Part shown: in pieces, positions 8,402 to 15,284 of the stretch | Position numbering within the stretch: the stretch's first letter is position 1 | How the letters are laid out: each line of letters begins with the position of its first letter | NCBI GenBank assembly: GCA_023381995.1 | Contig: JAMCVD010000121.1 | Location: 1-34,964 of the forward strand | DNA length: 34,964 bases | Direction: 5' to 3' | DNA from: Deltaproteobacteria bacterium | Lineage (GTDB): Bacteria; JAMCPX01 | The notes under the pieces: generated by a model | What the model was told of the DNA's origin: nothing | The model's database searches: none | Seen by the model: the letters and a program-made list of their open reading frames with translations, nothing else | Made by a program: the position numbers and the translations under genes

Positions 8402-8830
8402 CTAACGCCTTACCCGCTTTACCCTGAGATATTTGTAGCCCATGAACCCGACAATAATCACAAGCCCTATCCATGTCTGGGAAGGCGATTTTGCTATCAG
8501 GCCATAGGCAAGGGACAATACGCCTGTGATTAGAATGGAGTACTCGAAACCGAATAATCGTAACAGGAGATTCTTTTTCGGTTTCAACTCTTCTATGTCG
8601 CTGTGTACGGGCATGAACTTGAACTGCAGCACCGTTGTCAATTGTTTTGTGAATTTTGCGGAGAGTGCTGGATACGTACCCTGGATCTGCCGGTAGCGCT
8701 GCAGGGCTTCCTTTTCAAGATCGTGCTTTACACACGCATTCACGTACTGCTGATGCAGCGCCTCATTGGAAGGATCGGCCTCTACCATTTTCCATAGTTC
8801 CTGTTCGGTCATGAACCTTAGTATAAGCAT
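8402..8830 (-). CDS. Small membrane protein with TPR-like N-terminus, function unknown
   Basis: This 142-residue protein (136 if the second Met at 8812 is used, which has AAGG just before it) is not one I recognise. The N-terminal half is helical and TPR-like: WKMVEADPSNEALHQQYVNACVKHDLEKEALQRYRQI, quoted only in part, has the alternating small/aromatic spacing of one to two repeats. The C-terminal half has two predicted membrane helices (SILITGVLSLAYGLIA and WIGLVIIVGFMGYKYL) and ends in a basic tail, RVKRVRR. It would sit in the inner membrane with the TPR side probably cytoplasmic. It precedes the pilin operon on the same strand but is separated by 158 bases and a sigma-54 promoter, so it is probably transcribed separately. 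It is divergent from ruvX. Confidence 0.65.
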   Translation of the reverse strand: MLILRFMTEQELWKMVEADPSNEALHQQYVNACVKHDLEKEALQRYRQIQGTYPALSAKFTKQLTTVLQFKFMPVHSDIEELKPKKNLLLRLFGFEYSILITGVLSLAYGLIAKSPSQTWIGLVIIVGFMGYKYLRVKRVRR

Positions 8831-8853
8831 GGATGCTTGACTTTAAAGTGGTG

Positions 8854-8862
8854 TGCTATAAG
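8854..8862 (+). promoter_or_regulatory. Possible extended -10 promoter for ruvX
   Basis: TGCTATAAG matches an extended -10 (TGnTATAAT). A TTGACT lies 14 bases upstream, too close for a standard -35 but harmless with an extended -10. This would give a leader of about 65 bases before ruvX. Confidence 0.35.
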
Positions 8863-8907
8863 GTAGGGACGGCCCGTGGACCGCCCCTGCGGTAGAAAGT
8901 ATGGAAC

Positions 8908-8926
8908 GAGTGCGACGAATGCACGA
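8908..8926. promoter_or_regulatory. Imperfect copy of the 8372-8390 palindrome
   Basis: Read on the minus strand, TCGTGCATTCGTCGCACTC matches the palindrome TCGTGCATTTTTTGCACGA at 15 of 19 positions. It lies just ahead of ruvX, so the two copies flank the small membrane-protein gene. It could be a second binding site for the same regulator. Confidence 0.3.
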
Positions 8927-8935
8927 TGAGGAACC

Positions 8936-9370
8936 ATGAAACGTATACTTGCGATTGATTACGGCGATGTAAGGATGGGACTGGCGGTGAACGATGCGCT
9001 CGGCATAACCGCCCAGGGCGTCTGCAGCTTTAAGAGGACGTCCATGGAGAACGACATGGCGAAGATAAAGGACGTGATAACGTCCCGCCACGTAGAAGAG
9101 ATCGTCGTGGGCATGCCGTATCTGCTCAGCGGCGAGAAGGGGAGCAAGGCGAAAGAGGTCGAGGAGTTCATATCCATGCTGAGGCAGTACGTCCCCCTAC
9201 CCGTAAGCGAGTGGGACGAGCGGTACACCACGGTCCAGGCAGAGGAGGTCCTCCACAGCGCGAACGTCAAGAGAAAGAAGAAGAGGAGCGTGGTCGATAT
9301 GCTCGCGGCGACCTTTATCCTCGAGAGCTATATGGAGAGCCTGAAGAAAGGGCTCAATCGTGCTCCTTGA
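8936..9370 (+). CDS. ruvX: Putative pre-16S rRNA nuclease / Holliday junction resolvase-like YqgF (RuvX)
   Basis: This 144-residue protein is typical of the YqgF/RuvX family. The N-terminal RNase H-fold strand carries the first acidic residue (MKRILAIDYGDVRMGLAV, Asp8). VVGMPYLLSGEKGSKAKEVEEF is the conserved central motif (VGxPxxxxG). SEWDERYTTVQAE and the late VVDMLAATFILESYM supply the other acidic residues. In E. coli YqgF processes the 5' end of pre-16S rRNA, and it was earlier proposed as an alternative Holliday-junction resolvase. The start has GAGG four bases upstream. Its 3' end overlaps the convergent ferritin-like gene by 17 bases. Length and motifs are complete. Confidence 0.93.
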   Translation: MKRILAIDYGDVRMGLAVNDALGITAQGVCSFKRTSMENDMAKIKDVITSRHVEEIVVGMPYLLSGEKGSKAKEVEEFISMLRQYVPLPVSEWDERYTTVQAEEVLHSANVKRKKKRSVVDMLAATFILESYMESLKKGLNRAP

Positions 9371-9608
9371 ACGCCCTGTCCTGTTCCGGGTCGTGCTTCC
9401 TTATCCACTCTATGAGCATCGCTGCATGCTCTTTTTCCTCGTCCATGTTGTGCTTGAGCAGGTGTCTCAGCTCCGGGTCTTTCGATGCGGCTATCCTCTG
9501 TTGGTACCAGTCGATCGCATCGAGTTCTTCAGAGAGGGATGTCCTCGCCCTCTCGAGGTCCCTGGACAGCTCATCGAGCCTGTCCCAGTCATTGTATGTC
9601 GCTGACAT
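9354..9608 (-). CDS. Encapsulated-ferritin-like (EncFtn-type) diiron protein
   Basis: The 84-residue helical-hairpin protein closely resembles encapsulated ferritin (EncFtn). It carries SEELDAIDWYQQRI and HNMDEEKEHAAMLIEWIRKHDP, matching the EELEAVDWYDQR and HNRDEEKEHAAMTLEW of the Rhodospirillum rubrum protein as I remember it. The ferroxidase residues are all present (Glu28, Glu58, His61), along with Glu27, Glu57 and Trp34; the entry-site Glu34 of R. rubrum is replaced by Asp30. In known systems EncFtn oxidises Fe(II) inside an encapsulin shell. Here the protein stops soon after the second helix, without a C-terminal shell-targeting peptide, and no encapsulin gene is in the window. The start has TAGGAG eight bases upstream, 9 bases after the acyl-CoA dehydrogenase stop, so it looks co-transcribed with that pair. 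Confidence 0.82.
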   Translation of the reverse strand: MSATYNDWDRLDELSRDLERARTSLSEELDAIDWYQQRIAASKDPELRHLLKHNMDEEKEHAAMLIEWIRKHDPEQDRAFKEHD

Positions 9609-9617
9609 AATAAGCTC

Positions 9618-10859
9618 CTATTTCAACTCTTTTCTCGTGTAATCGAGGATCGCCCGTGCGATGACGAGCCTCTGGATCTGCCCTGTGCCCTCGAACACGT
9701 CGTACACCTTTGCGTCCCTCATCCATTTCTCGAGCAGGTGTCTCCTCGAGTAGCCCTCTGGTCCGTAAAGCTCTATCGCCTTTTGTGTTACCTCGTCGAC
9801 GACCGTGCCCGCCTTCGCCTTTGCCATTGATGCCTCCTTGAGGTTGGGCAGTCCGTGGTCGAGCATCCATGCGGCCTTCCATGTAAGCAGTCTTGCCGCA
9901 TTGATCTTCGCCTCCATGTCCTCGAACACGGTTTCTACGTACCCTCTTTTATGGATGGCCTTCCCATAGTTTATCTCGAGGCCGCCCTTCACGACGAGGT
10001 CTTCGTAGAGATAGTCGTACGATGCCCTCGCTATGCCCGTCGCCATCGCCGCTACGATGGGCCTCGTCGCATCGAACGTCTGCATTGCGCCCTTGAATCC
10101 CTTTTCTTCTTTTTTCTCGCCGCCGAGCAGGTTGTCCTTGTGCACGCGGCAGTCCTCGAGCACGACTTCCGCGGTGTCAGAGGCCCTTATGCCGAGCTTG
10201 TGTTCCAGCCTTGTCATTTTGATGCCGGGGTTGCCTTTCTCTACGACGAACGCCTTTATGCCGGACCTCCCCATGTCCTTGCCGAGCGTCGCCCAGACGA
10301 CGTAGAGGTCGGCCATTTCTCCGCCCGTGACGAAAATCTTGGTCCCGTTCAGTATATAGTAATCGCCGTCTTTGACCGCTGTGGTGCTGACCGCGGATGC
10401 GTCCGAGCCGAAGCCAGGCTCTGTCAGGGCCATCGCCCCGTAGCTCGGCTTCGGGCCGTTGAGTATTTTCATGAACCTTTTCTTTTGCTCGGGGGTAGCG
10501 GCAGCCATTATTGCGGCACCTCCCAGTCCGGGACCGGGGATCCTCAGCGTGAGGCCGGGACATCCCCACGCAAGCTCTTCGGTCGCGATGGCGCCGAGTA
10601 GGTTCATCTCCATTTTCGGCCTATCGTGCTTTCCCTTGCTCTCTGCGTCGTCTTCTTTGCTTCCCCCGCCTGCCTTTGTCGTGGAGAAGCTGAACCCGAG
10701 GGAGGTGAACATCTCGTGCGTCTTCTGGATGAATTCCGTAGGCGCCACGTGCTCCTCTTCATCGTATTTGCGTGAAATGGGCCTCATCACATCGCGCGCA
10801 TAGTTGTGCGTAAACTCTCTTGCCATTTTCATTATCGGGGTAAGTTCGAAATCTACCAT
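9618..10859 (-). CDS. Acyl-CoA dehydrogenase (complete active site)
   Basis: This is a 413-residue FAD-dependent acyl-CoA dehydrogenase. ALTEPGFGSDAS (the FAD-binding signature) and YILNGTKIFVTGGEMAD form the middle beta domain. The C-terminal helical domain ends with YDVFEGTGQIQR, where the Glu is the usual catalytic base and the GTxQIQR segment contacts FAD. The N-terminal domain carries an extra charged loop around residues 60-80 (KAGGGSKEDDAESKGKHDRP). The enzyme would form a trans-2,3 double bond in an acyl-CoA and pass electrons to ETF; the substrate is not readable. The track's 40 extra N-terminal residues are rejected because ATG 10859 has AAGGAGG six bases upstream. It lies 10 bases downstream of a second dehydrogenase, and the two may work as a pair. 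Confidence 0.92.
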   Translation of the reverse strand: MVDFELTPIMKMAREFTHNYARDVMRPISRKYDEEEHVAPTEFIQKTHEMFTSLGFSFSTTKAGGGSKEDDAESKGKHDRPKMEMNLLGAIATEELAWGCPGLTLRIPGPGLGGAAIMAAATPEQKKRFMKILNGPKPSYGAMALTEPGFGSDASAVSTTAVKDGDYYILNGTKIFVTGGEMADLYVVWATLGKDMGRSGIKAFVVEKGNPGIKMTRLEHKLGIRASDTAEVVLEDCRVHKDNLLGGEKKEEKGFKGAMQTFDATRPIVAAMATGIARASYDYLYEDLVVKGGLEINYGKAIHKRGYVETVFEDMEAKINAARLLTWKAAWMLDHGLPNLKEASMAKAKAGTVVDEVTQKAIELYGPEGYSRRHLLEKWMRDAKVYDVFEGTGQIQRLVIARAILDYTRKELK

Positions 10860-10869
10860 GGAAGCCTCC

Positions 10870-11967
10870 TTATACAATCGCCATAAATTCCGATACAGCA
10901 AACGACCGTGCGTCTCTGTACCACATCTCGACCGGGTGGTCCCTTGTAAAGCCGTGTCCGCCGAGGACCTGTGTGGCATTCCTCGTTACGAACATGGCCG
11001 CATCTGCTGCGTACCTCTTGCCCATGGATGCGTCCTTGTACGCGTCTATCCCCTTGTCGATCATCCACGCGGACCTCCATGCCATGAGCCGCATCGCGTC
11101 GACCTCCATGGCCATCTCGGCAAGGGTGAACGCCACGGACTGTCTCGATGCTATGGGCTCGCCGAACGCTATACGCTCCTTTGCGTATGCGAGGGCGTAT
11201 TCGTACGCGGCCCTGCACACACCCGTCGTAAGTGCTATCGATGCGGTCCTTGCGCGTGCGAGCAGTCCCGCAAACCCGCCCGACAGCCTGAGCACGTCGC
11301 TGCGCGGCACCCTCGTGCCTTCGAGGGATATCGTGAATTGCTTGAGGGCCCTGAGACCCTGGTTCTTCTCCCGCTCCTTGACCGTAAAGCCCCCGGATGG
11401 GACTATGAATCCGTCGATGCCCGCGAGCCCTTCGCCGCTGCCTTTTCTTGCAAAGACGATCGTAGCGAGCGCGGAGTCGGCAATCGCAACGAAGGCCTTT
11501 TCTCCGTTCAGTACGAAGTCGTCTATCTCATCGGCCGCCGCCGTCCTCAATGCCTCGGGATCGAATTTTACCGCGGGTTCCGCGAGCGCCGCGGTAAAGC
11601 CATGGAACTGGTCGGGCTTGTTCATGCCGAAGTATTTTTTCTTCTGGTCCTCCGTGCCGTAGAGCACAAGGGGGATGTTGACTAACGAGGGTGCCAGGAT
11701 GTTCAGCGCCATCGAGAGGTTGCCGTACGCGAGCTCTTCGAGGATGATCACGCCGTTGAGTGCCGAGAGCTCGCCACCAGGGCCGCCGTAGGTTTCCGGG
11801 ATATACCCTGTCGTCAGTCCGAGCTCGTGTCCCTGCTTTACGATATCGGAGGGTATCTCTCCGGACTCGTCGGACTGTCTGTCATATTTCCGCATGGCCG
11901 TGAGGGCGAAGTCCCTGCACGTATCGCGCAGCAGCTTTTGTTCTTCGCTTAATTCAAAAGAAACCAT
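10870..11967 (-). CDS. Acyl-CoA dehydrogenase family protein with shortened C-terminus
   Basis: This 365-residue protein is co-directional with and directly upstream of the other acyl-CoA dehydrogenase. It has the N-terminal helical domain, a degenerate FAD motif (ALAEPAVKFDPEALR instead of TEPGxGSD), DFVLNGEKAFVAIADSA, and the late GGHGFTRDHPVEMWYRDAR. It ends ARSFAVSEFMAIV, so it retains a Glu at the catalytic-base position but lacks the GTxxIQR tail. This may be a partner subunit that relies on the neighbour for a complete FAD site. Heteromeric pairs with one degenerate subunit are known among mycobacterial FadE (ChsE-type) enzymes. The start at 11967 has AAAGGAGG six bases upstream; the track's first 18 residues are leader. 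A TTGACA promoter lies just before. Confidence 0.88.
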   Translation of the reverse strand: MVSFELSEEQKLLRDTCRDFALTAMRKYDRQSDESGEIPSDIVKQGHELGLTTGYIPETYGGPGGELSALNGVIILEELAYGNLSMALNILAPSLVNIPLVLYGTEDQKKKYFGMNKPDQFHGFTAALAEPAVKFDPEALRTAAADEIDDFVLNGEKAFVAIADSALATIVFARKGSGEGLAGIDGFIVPSGGFTVKEREKNQGLRALKQFTISLEGTRVPRSDVLRLSGGFAGLLARARTASIALTTGVCRAAYEYALAYAKERIAFGEPIASRQSVAFTLAEMAMEVDAMRLMAWRSAWMIDKGIDAYKDASMGKRYAADAAMFVTRNATQVLGGHGFTRDHPVEMWYRDARSFAVSEFMAIV

Positions 11968-11988
11968 AGTGCCTCCTTTATGATAGAA

Positions 11989-12018
11989 GGTATAAAGGTC
12001 TCTTGATTGAAATGTCAA
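11989..12018 (-). promoter_or_regulatory. Sigma-70 promoter for the acyl-CoA dehydrogenase operon
   Basis: On the minus strand TTGACA (12013-12018) is a perfect -35. After 18 bases comes TATACC (11989-11994); TTTATA two bases earlier is an alternative -10. The predicted start leaves a leader of about 15 bases with AAAGGAGG. Confidence 0.5.
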
Positions 12019-12051
12019 CAAAGTTTTAAATGAATGTTTGCCTTTATGGCT

Positions 12052-12075
12052 CTTCTCCCATGGGCCATGGGGAAG
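12052..12075. promoter_or_regulatory. Near-perfect palindrome between divergent operons
   Basis: CTTCTCCCATGGGCCATGGGGAAG has arms CCCATGG and CCATGGG around a single G, with CTTC/GAAG outside. The one-base loop makes an RNA hairpin poor, and no T-run follows, so an operator for a dimeric regulator is more likely than a terminator. It lies between the divergent dehydrogenase and adenylate cyclase genes. Confidence 0.3.
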
Positions 12076-12154
12076 GGGCTTTGGGAGAAAGTCCTTCCCT
12101 TTTCATCAGATACATACTATCATCCCCCCTATTGAAAGAAGGGCCCTACGAACA

Positions 12155-14377
12155 ATGGAGAAAAGATATACATATTACCTCGTTACCGGCGTAACAGCCT
12201 TTTTGTCCTTGGTCCTCATATTTGTCAATCCGTATCCGCTCATATCCATAAACCTCAAGCTTACCGATTTTATGATGGCCCACAGGGTCTCCGGAAGACC
12301 CGGCTCCACTGTCACCGTCGTCGCGATAGACGAAAAGAGCCTTGAGCAGATAGGCAGGTGGCCATGGGACAGGGCGACGTTCGCAGCCCTTGTGGACAAT
12401 CTCAGATCGGCCCGCCCTTCTGCGATAGGACTGGACGTCGTTTTTTCGGAGCAGCAGCACGACAGGGCACGACGTCTGCTGACGCACATCGCACGGGAGC
12501 TTGCTCCAATCGCCGGCGCGGACAGCGTAAGGGAGGACGTACAGCGGACATTGTCCAGCCTGCCCGATTCCGATGCCGTGCTTGCCGGTTCCATATCAAA
12601 GGCGGTAAATGTCGTACTCGGATATTTCTTCTACATGTCCAGAAGGCAGTTGCCCATGGGGCTGAGTGTGACGGACACATCATTCGCTTTCTCGCAGATA
12701 TCCTCCAGCACGCTGCCTGTGATAAAAATAGGTGTGCCGGGCATACCGCAGGCCTACTTCCCGGTCGTCGATGTCCCCGTGATTGGCTCCGCGACCATTT
12801 ACAAGGGCTTTTTCAATATGTTTCCGGACCCGGACGGCGTCGTAAGGAACTATACGCTTGTCCAGATCGCTCATGGTATGACCTTCCCGTCCCTGGGATT
12901 GGCGCTCGCCTCGCTCTATTCGGGCATGCAGCCCCTTGTTACGGAGGACAGCGCCGGTATAGCGTCTATAAAGCTGCTCCCATCGTCCGGCAGGGCTGTC
13001 AGGGTCCCTGCGGACAATTACGGGAGGATGCTTATCAACTATCCCTCCGGGGGGCATGCCGTCCCGACGCTGTCTGCGGTTGATGTGCTGAAAAACAGGT
13101 TCGATCATGGGTTGGTCTCGAATAAGGTCGTGATCATCGGGGCGACGGCCCCGGGACTGTACGACCTGAGGGTTACCCCGGTAAACGATACGCTGCCGGG
13201 CGTATTCATCCATGCCGCTGCCATCGAACAATTGATAAGCAGGCGGTTCCTGACCGATCTCTCGGAGAACCCGCTTGTCAATGCCCTGATGATACTCGTC
13301 ATCGCGGTCGCTTTAATCGTAGGTATGGACAGGATCTCGTCACCGTTATTCCTGGTCGCGCTCGCCGTATCGGTGCTGGGCTTTGTCTCCACGGCGTTTC
13401 TCCTGCTCTCCTTTGCTTCCACGATCCTCAATATGGTGTACCCCGTTTCGTCCATCGTGCTGTTCGGCGTGGTCCTGTCTTCTTACAAGTACGCGGTGGA
13501 AGAGAAAAAGGGACGGGAGGTCAGGAAGGCGTTCAGCCACTATGTGAGTCCGGCTGTCGTACGGGAGATTACGAAGGACCCGGAATCGCTGAAATGGGGG
13601 GGCGAGAAGAAGGATATCTCCATCCTGTTCTCGGACATAAGGGGCTTCACCGGGCTTTCTGCGTCCCTCAGACCGGAGCAGGTAGCGCTGTTGCTGCACG
13701 AGTACATGACGCGGATGACGCAGGTCGTTTTTGACAATAGCGGCATGCTCGACAAGTATATAGGAGACGCGATAATGGCGCTGTTCGGTACGCCGCTGTC
13801 GGCCGCGGACCATGCGGGGAAGGCCGTATCGTGCGGCATGGAGATGCGCAGGGCGTTGAGCGGTGTAAACAAAAGGCTGAACGACCTTGGGCTGCCCCGG
13901 ATATCCATAGGGATAGGTATCAATAGCGGTGAGGCCATTGTCGGCAATATGGGGTCTGCGATGCTGTTCGACTATACTGCCATAGGGGACAACGTCAATA
14001 TCGCATCGAGGCTCGAAGGCCTGAACAAATACTACGGCACGGACCTTATTGTGTCGGGACACACGTACGACCGGCTGCCTTCGAAGGGGATTTTGTTCCG
14101 GCTGGACCGGGTTGTTCCACAGGGTTCGGACAGGCCCGTCTCCCTGTACACGGCGCTGCCGGACAGCATAAAAGACGGAGGTAAGTTTACATCGATGTAT
14201 GAGAAGGCGCTGGCGCTTTATATAGAAGGCGGGTTCCGGGATGCACAGGCATTGTTCTCCGGACTCGCGGAAAGCTGGCCGCCCGCAGGGCTCTTAGCGG
14301 ACAGATGCGCATTGCTCGACGCTGCCGATAGGGGCACGGCCGCATGGGAAGGCTTTTATCGGTTTGATAAGAAGTAG
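12155..14377 (+). CDS. CHASE2-domain adenylate cyclase (class III)
   Basis: The protein is 740 residues from the ATG at 12155; the 39 extra residues in the track precede a clear membrane anchor and are rejected. Order of parts: one membrane helix (about 8-30); a periplasmic CHASE2 sensor domain (VVAIDEKSLEQIGRWPWDR, PSAIGLDVVFSE); three membrane helices (about 365-450); and a class III cyclase domain from about 485. The cyclase has metal-binding Asp in ILFSDIRGF and LDKYIGDAIMALFGTP, and YTAIGDNVNIASRLE with the Lys/Asp set expected for ATP. A short TPR-like tail follows. It would make cAMP in response to an unknown external signal. The ribosome site is weak (AAGAAGG too far upstream). It is a single gene, convergent with bioD. 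Confidence 0.9.
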   Translation: MEKRYTYYLVTGVTAFLSLVLIFVNPYPLISINLKLTDFMMAHRVSGRPGSTVTVVAIDEKSLEQIGRWPWDRATFAALVDNLRSARPSAIGLDVVFSEQQHDRARRLLTHIARELAPIAGADSVREDVQRTLSSLPDSDAVLAGSISKAVNVVLGYFFYMSRRQLPMGLSVTDTSFAFSQISSSTLPVIKIGVPGIPQAYFPVVDVPVIGSATIYKGFFNMFPDPDGVVRNYTLVQIAHGMTFPSLGLALASLYSGMQPLVTEDSAGIASIKLLPSSGRAVRVPADNYGRMLINYPSGGHAVPTLSAVDVLKNRFDHGLVSNKVVIIGATAPGLYDLRVTPVNDTLPGVFIHAAAIEQLISRRFLTDLSENPLVNALMILVIAVALIVGMDRISSPLFLVALAVSVLGFVSTAFLLLSFASTILNMVYPVSSIVLFGVVLSSYKYAVEEKKGREVRKAFSHYVSPAVVREITKDPESLKWGGEKKDISILFSDIRGFTGLSASLRPEQVALLLHEYMTRMTQVVFDNSGMLDKYIGDAIMALFGTPLSAADHAGKAVSCGMEMRRALSGVNKRLNDLGLPRISIGIGINSGEAIVGNMGSAMLFDYTAIGDNVNIASRLEGLNKYYGTDLIVSGHTYDRLPSKGILFRLDRVVPQGSDRPVSLYTALPDSIKDGGKFTSMYEKALALYIEGGFRDAQALFSGLAESWPPAGLLADRCALLDAADRGTAAWEGFYRFDKK

Positions 14378-14383
14378 ACTCCG

Positions 14384-15097
14384 TTAGAAAGGTCGGGCAT
14401 CCCGACGGGGGCGGCCCGCAGGCCGTTGGAGGGCAAGTCCTATTATTTTTTTGTAGAGAGCCCTATTGCTGCGGCCGCTGTTACAGCCTGTCTCGCCGAG
14501 GAACTTTTTGCCGAGCAGGAGCGACAATACGGATGCATTTGTCCTTTTCGCGGTATCGTCCTTTTTGTCCATGCTATTGAGCACGACGCCCAGCAGGCTC
14601 AGCCCATGTGCCTCCGTGCAGTCTACGGTGAGCATCGTATGGTTTATCGCCCCGAGCCTGTTTGCGGATACGACAAGGACCTCCAGGGAAAGCTCCCGGG
14701 CAAGGTCTGCGTACGACAGGTGCCTTTCGATCGGTACGAGCAGGCCACCGGCCCCCTCTACCACCACGAGGTCGTAGCTCCTGTGAAGTCGGCCGTAGAG
14801 AGTGACGACCTTTTTAACGTCTATACCTCTGTCCTCGATCCTTGCTGCGACGTAAGGGGCAGCGGGCGTCTTGAACCTGTATGGGTTCACTGTATCGATG
14901 TCGTTCATACCGCATGCCTTCATGAGCTTCACTGCGTCACGGGGGACGAGCCTGCTGTCTCTCGAACCGCAGCCTGTCTCGAAAGGCTTCATTGCAGCCA
15001 CACCGAGTCCGGCCGCCCGTGCCGTATTGATTATGCGGAGCGCGGTATACGTTTTACCAACCCCGGTGTCCGTACCTGTTATGAGTATACCTCTCAT
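14384..15097 (-). CDS. bioD: Dethiobiotin synthase
   Basis: At 237 residues, this has the BioD P-loop GTDTGVGKT at 7-15, MKPFETGC after the second strand, and VVVEGAGGLLVPI (about 112-124), all typical of the ATP-dependent dethiobiotin synthase. The enzyme closes the ureido ring of 7,8-diaminopelargonate with CO2 and ATP, the penultimate step of biotin synthesis. No other bio gene is in the window. The gene is divergent from thrC and convergent with the cyclase; the two stop codons are 7 bases apart. The C-terminus has an Arg/Pro-rich tail (RPAGRPRRDARPF) whose DNA forms a small GTCGGG-CAT-CCCGAC hairpin. The start ATG lacks a strong ribosome site. Confidence 0.92.
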   Translation of the reverse strand: MRGILITGTDTGVGKTYTALRIINTARAAGLGVAAMKPFETGCGSRDSRLVPRDAVKLMKACGMNDIDTVNPYRFKTPAAPYVAARIEDRGIDVKKVVTLYGRLHRSYDLVVVEGAGGLLVPIERHLSYADLARELSLEVLVVSANRLGAINHTMLTVDCTEAHGLSLLGVVLNSMDKKDDTAKRTNASVLSLLLGKKFLGETGCNSGRSNRALYKKIIGLALQRPAGRPRRDARPF

Positions 15098-15196
15098 GTA
15101 TGCAATCCCTGGTTCCTCTCCTGAAAGGAATCATAGTATTCAAAGCATAAAAAGGAAAGAGTTTGCGACGATAATGCCTTCCCTTGTGTTAAATAA

Positions 15197-15257
15197 ATTG
15201 CTTTTAAGCAATAACTTGACTACAAAAATAAAAATGTATACCTATAGTTGAGTATAC
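15197..15257 (+). promoter_or_regulatory. Regulatory region ahead of the thrC-cysM-cysO cassette
   Basis: ATTGCTT-TT-AAGCAAT (15197-15212) is a perfect inverted repeat immediately before a TTGACT -35-like box (15216-15221). Two copies of the palindromic hexamer GTATAC follow (15236-15241 and 15252-15257), 10 bases apart. The -10 element is uncertain: TATACC is only 15 bases from TTGACT. The inverted repeat would suit an operator overlapping the promoter. No riboswitch or T-box structure was recognised. Confidence 0.4.
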
Positions 15258-15284
15258 TACTAATGATTGATGAATGGAGGATGT

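Noticed and set aside
10973-11662. 229-aa plus-strand ORF and others antisense to acyl-CoA dehydrogenases
   Set aside because: Overlap the dehydrogenase genes completely and have no ribosome site or family motif.
14392-14406. GTCGGG-CAT-CCCGAC hairpin as a bioD/cyclase terminator
   Set aside because: It lies in the end of bioD coding sequence, and only a weak CTTTCT follows on the minus strand, so terminator function is not supported.
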